A DNA stretch of 35,848 bases, taken from JAAEQG01 sp023133475. Its GTDB lineage: Bacteria; Planctomycetota; Phycisphaerae; UBA1845. The notes beneath the pieces are model-generated. The model saw only the letters and a list, made by a program, of their open reading frames with translations, was not told the DNA's origin and ran no database searches. The DNA is taken from contig DAOVLE010000022.1 of assembly GCA_030631415.1 (NCBI GenBank), forward strand, positions 1 through 35,848, read 5' to 3'. Numbering within the stretch: position 1 is the stretch's first letter; each line of letters opens with the position of its first letter. Both the position numbers and the translations under genes were made by a program. Shown here one piece after another: positions 33,227-35,848 of the stretch.

Positions 33227-34384
33227 ATGTCTAGCGTTACGGTGGTTTCTTGCCCGCGATGTGGTCAGAAGTATCGGGTGCCTTCGGACAAGATCGGGGC
33301 GCGAGCCCGGTGCAAGAAATGCAGCCAGGGCTTCCGCATTGCCGAACACCAACCGATCGACGATGAGACCATCTGCGGATGGGTAACCGAGGAGGACCCG
33401 GGCAGCAATAGCGTCATGGGGTCCACCGGGGTGGTGGAAAGCCCCGCCCCAAAACCCAAGGAGGCAACCACCCGGTCCGCCTTCACCCATAAACCTCCTC
33501 CATCCGAACCGCGCATCACTTTGGAGCGCATCGATGAGGTCGGGGCTTACTTCGAGTTCCCCGTCGAGTGGCTTAGCGATCCCGATTTGCGTGGTTCGTT
33601 CCCCCACCGGTGCGTCAACTGCCTGAGCAAAACCGACCTGCGATGTCACTTGCTTATCTGGGGCGGCAAGCTCCCGCGAAAGGACGCCTTCCGCGTAAAA
33701 GAGGTGGAAACCCGCGCCATCCGCCGCTTGGATCAGTTGTTGTTCAACTACCGGGAGAAATGGCTCGAACACCTCGAGTCGCTGGACGTGCTTCCTGCTC
33801 CGTTCAATGCCCCCATGCCTTATTTTGTGTGCGAGCATTGCAGCTCCGTGGGCGAGATCACCACCCATACCCTCGACCATGGCGAGCGGGAGTTCTGCCA
33901 GATCGGGATCGCCAACCTGACCATTGCGGTGGAATTCTTCCGCAACAACGGCGGGCGGGGGACCACCGGTTATCAGCGGTTGCTGGTGGCCAGCCGACAG
34001 CAGCGCGACAACGAATGGCAGCGGTTGCCTTTTGCCGTGCGGTCCAAGGTCTTGCAGTGGTTCAAGTTGGCTGATGACGAAACCTTTCTTGGTTTCTATT
34101 CCGACCAGGATTTCGCTCGGGCGGAGCGTGGCGCCTCAGGCCTGGTGCTCACCGACCGGCGGATGGTGTTCAAGAAATACGCTGCCAACCGCGAGTACGT
34201 GCTCGAACGCGGTGGGGAAGTTTATATCGAAGCCACCAAATCCGTGGCGATGATCTCAATCGCTCAGCCGGGGCAGCGTGAAGCGGTGCTCAATTCACAC
34301 CCCTTATCCGCCAGCAGTTTTGCCCGCTCACTCAGCGACATGAATTACGGGTGGGACATTAACGTCAAAACAGTCAACAGGTAA
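33227..34384 (+). CDS. MJ0042-type zinc-ribbon protein of unknown function
   Basis: The protein has 385 residues from ATG 33227 (GGAG 11-14 bases upstream); the open frame to 33164 crosses the promoter. Residues 8-37 form an MJ0042 zinc ribbon (CPRCGQKYRVPSDKIGARAR, CKKC). A Pro-rich linker follows (about 70-105). A middle part has a second Cys pair set (HRCVNCLSK; YFVCEHCSSVG), probably another zinc site. The C-terminal region (about 270-385) ends with GLVLTDRRMVFKKY, which resembles PH-like/bPH domains. Such proteins are common in planctomycetes; a role in membrane or nucleic-acid contact is inference. The TAA stop is directly followed by a minisatellite. Confidence 0.75.
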   Translation: MSSVTVVSCPRCGQKYRVPSDKIGARARCKKCSQGFRIAEHQPIDDETICGWVTEEDPGSNSVMGSTGVVESPAPKPKEATTRSAFTHKPPPSEPRITLERIDEVGAYFEFPVEWLSDPDLRGSFPHRCVNCLSKTDLRCHLLIWGGKLPRKDAFRVKEVETRAIRRLDQLLFNYREKWLEHLESLDVLPAPFNAPMPYFVCEHCSSVGEITTHTLDHGEREFCQIGIANLTIAVEFFRNNGGRGTTGYQRLLVASRQQRDNEWQRLPFAVRSKVLQWFKLADDETFLGFYSDQDFARAERGASGLVLTDRRMVFKKYAANREYVLERGGEVYIEATKSVAMISIAQPGQREAVLNSHPLSASSFARSLSDMNYGWDINVKTVNR

Positions 34385-34447
34385 GAGGCAGCAGGCAGCA
34401 GGCAGCAGGCAACAGGCAACAGGCAGCAGGCAACAAGGCAACGAGGC
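34385..34447. repeat. GGCAGCA/GGCAACA minisatellite directly after a stop codon
   Basis: About eight 7-bp units (GAGGCAG, CAGGCAG, CAGGCAA) start at the first base after TAA 34382-34384. They end in the same GGCAACAAGGCAACGAGG as the tract at 26378-26470. Confidence 0.85.
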
Positions 34448-34531
34448 GTCCGCGGATCCGAGCCCGAAGCGCAAGTGAGGGAATGTCCGGTCCGAGCCCT
34501 GGGGTAAGACGGCAACCTCAGGCATTCCGTC

Positions 34532-34565
34532 GCGCTAGGCCCGGCATAAATGCCGGGCCTAGCGC
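34532..34565. repeat. Perfect 15-bp-stem hairpin GCGCTAGGCCCGGCA
   Basis: The stem GCGCTAGGCCCGGCA / TGCCGGGCCTAGCGC has a TAAA loop. It is not followed by a T-tract, so it is called a repeat rather than a terminator. Confidence 0.75.
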
Positions 34566-34615
34566 AAACCTGCCCCCACGAAATCCACACTATTCCGCAT
34601 ACGGGTTTACTGAAT

Positions 34616-34710
34616 GTTTACACCCGACACGCCCTAATTTAGCTGTAACTTCTTTCTAAGAAATACTCTGCGATCTCCGCGCTCTCTGCGGTGTGAGAAA
34701 TGCGGGCTAA
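34616..34710. repeat. Inverted copy of the 8710-8804 repeat; rest of gap 34385-34775
   Basis: 34633-34710 is a near-identical inverted copy of 8710-8787, and the match extends weakly to 34616. Next to it (about 34594-34615) is an ACGGGTTTACTGAATG unit also found in the nested element at 6122-6336. 34739-34775 is a TTCTCCA/TTCTCAA tract abutting the stop of the uracil glycosylase gene. No gene is seen in this gap. Confidence 0.75.
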
Positions 34711-34775
34711 ACACGCCGGTGTGGTTGCGATCACCACGTTTCTCCATTCTCCATTCTCAATTCTCCATTCTCAAT

Positions 34776-35534
34776 TCATTGCGATTGCCCTGTGGCCCTG
34801 CCCAACCGGACGCCACAGGCAGCCAACTCTGCGGTGGCTTTGGCGGCCCAGTTGCGGTTGGCGGCGGGGTTGGCGGGGCTGGGGTGTAAGATGCGCCCGA
34901 TGTTGACCTCGATGCCCTCGAGAACACGCCGCCCACACTGTTCAGCAAAGGCTCCGATGCCGATGACGTGTTTGGGTTGCAGGTGCTCGACGGTGTGGCG
35001 GAGGGCTTTGTCGCAGGCTTTGAAGAGCGGTTGACGTTCGGCGGAAGGTAATTTGTCGGGCGTGCGATTCCGCCCGCCGGATTCGATAAACGCAAGCGGG
35101 CAGTAGTTGGCCACGAAGAACCGCCGGAAGAATTGCTCGGGTGTCTTGAAGTGCTCGCGTGCCCAGGACCACAGCCGTGCACCGCTGACCTCGCTACGTG
35201 GGCAGGTTAGCCCGCACACCGGTCTCTTGGGGTGTTCGACCGCGGGCTTGCCCACCGGATCGGTGATGCCCAGCCAATCCCGAACCGCGTGCACCTCGCC
35301 GAAGGGGATGCCGGTCTGCACCATGCCCCAAGGCCCAGGGTTCATGCCCAGCAGGATGACCTCCGGGCGACAACCCCGAAAACACGCGAGGTAACGGCGG
35401 TAGGGGGCGGCAGCGTATACCAGGGGGTTGTAAACGTGCGTAACCGGCGGGCCAAAGCGAAGATGCCTAAGCTCGCTAACGAGTTGGTCGGTGATTCCCT
35501 GAAGTGACGGCATTATTGCAGTGTGTCGATCCAT
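34776..35534 (-). CDS. SMUG1-type (family 3) uracil-DNA glycosylase
   Basis: The protein has 252 residues. It excises uracil and related bases from DNA in base excision repair. The family signature is clear: YNPLVYAAAPYRRYL, then LLGMNPGPWGMVQTGIPFGE with catalytic-region Asn65, VRDWLGI, VANYCPLAFI (with SGGRNRTP after it) and the motif 2 HPSPANP with His218. All key residues known from SMUG1 are visible. ATG 35534 is kept as start; ATG 35513 in frame is an alternative, and neither has a strong ribosome binding site. The gene stands alone. SMUG1 is best known from animals and has a scattered bacterial distribution, so lateral transfer is possible. Confidence 0.92.
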   Translation of the reverse strand: MDRHTAIMPSLQGITDQLVSELRHLRFGPPVTHVYNPLVYAAAPYRRYLACFRGCRPEVILLGMNPGPWGMVQTGIPFGEVHAVRDWLGITDPVGKPAVEHPKRPVCGLTCPRSEVSGARLWSWAREHFKTPEQFFRRFFVANYCPLAFIESGGRNRTPDKLPSAERQPLFKACDKALRHTVEHLQPKHVIGIGAFAEQCGRRVLEGIEVNIGRILHPSPANPAANRNWAAKATAELAACGVRLGRATGQSQ

Positions 35535-35848
35535 ATCACGGGTTTTGGGCGATGCGAAGCTGACGATTCATTGACGCAGAGAGGCAGAGAATGGAAAATG
35601 GAAAATGCTGACTTGGCGACGTTTTCAGTTTTGCGGTCCCCGGTTCTCCACGTTGTCATTTCCATTCTTCACGCTCCATTCTCCACGCTCCACGCTCCAC
35701 GCTCCCCTTCGGGTCGCCGCTAAACGTTGCGGACTTGTCGCCGCTAAACGTTGCGGACTTGTCGCCGCTAAACGTTGCGGACTTGTCGCCGCTAAACCTG
35801 GATTATTCATGAACGCAGAGACGCAGAGAGCGCAGAGAAAAACGAGGA
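35535..35848. repeat. Repeat-only end of the window
   Basis: No gene is seen. 35574-35610 has GACGCAGAGAGGCAGAGA and GGAAAATGGAAAATG. 35684-35705 has three CACGCTC copies. 35713-35798 has 3.6 copies of a 24-bp unit, GTCGCCGCTAAACGTTGCGG plus ACTT, each able to form a small CCGC/GCGG hairpin. 35811-35848 is a GCAGAGACGCAGAGAGCG tract related to the arms at 8726-8742. Confidence 0.8.

Noticed and set aside
34532..34565. Rho-independent terminator
   Set aside because: The stem is perfect, but AAACCTGCC follows with no T-tract on the plus strand, and no gene ends nearby in a fitting position.
35713..35798. CRISPR array
   Set aside because: The 24-bp units are directly adjacent with no spacers and only 3.6 copies.

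Overview
The window most likely comes from an uncultivated planctomycete of the Phycisphaerae type. The signs are giant Cys-rich secreted repeat proteins, dockerin-tailed secreted proteins, an MJ0042-type zinc ribbon protein, a MoxR/DUF4129/DUF4350 operon, many tiny secreted proteins, and very many short palindromic repeats of the GTAGGGCGGGTTCCACCC type in and between genes. The assignment rests on protein style only. I see no rRNA, tRNA or CRISPR.

Layout. 1-4271: 3' part of a giant secreted protein with 13 visible Cys-rich units, closed by a terminator. 4521-7426: a methyltransferase-glycosyltransferase fusion and methylthioribose-1-phosphate isomerase (mtnA). 7631-8502: three small exported proteins behind a good sigma70-like promoter. 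8537-11861 (minus strand): an eroded defence-type island with an intact Fic protein, a HEPN-like gene and its coupled partner, a truncated four-helix-bundle gene, an unknown 138-aa gene, and three remnants that all start with (M/I)AKRKFQI. 12234-14914: prepilin peptidase, a LapA-like membrane protein and an OmpA-type lipoprotein. 15169-17527: a periplasmic helical protein and a NapH-like polyferredoxin. 17742-20555 (minus): a large PAS hybrid histidine kinase. 21196-22254: a secreted starch-binding-like, dockerin-tailed protein. 22515-26367: a tightly overlapping four-gene operon (membrane protein, DUF4129, DUF4350, MoxR ATPase). 26702-30048 (minus): a globin-coupled histidine kinase, an NtrC-type regulator and a LysE-type exporter. 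30277-32214: a CoA-transferase with a GNAT tail. 32189-33001 (minus): an unknown P-loop ATPase. 33227-34384: a zinc-ribbon protein. 34776-35534 (minus): a SMUG1-type uracil-DNA glycosylase.

The strongest unexplained signal is the repeat population. Palindromic elements are nested inside one another, once with a 6-bp target duplication (14911-15154). Repeats lie in frame inside three coding sequences: a prepilin peptidase loop, a DUF4129 leader and a signal peptide. They also sit on or directly after stop codons. Together they look like a still-active or recently active family of tiny non-coding mobile elements that genes tolerate at their ends and in flexible segments. The second signal is the 8.5-11.9 kb island, where pieces of what look like restriction-modification genes have been internally deleted while translational coupling to the surviving genes was kept.
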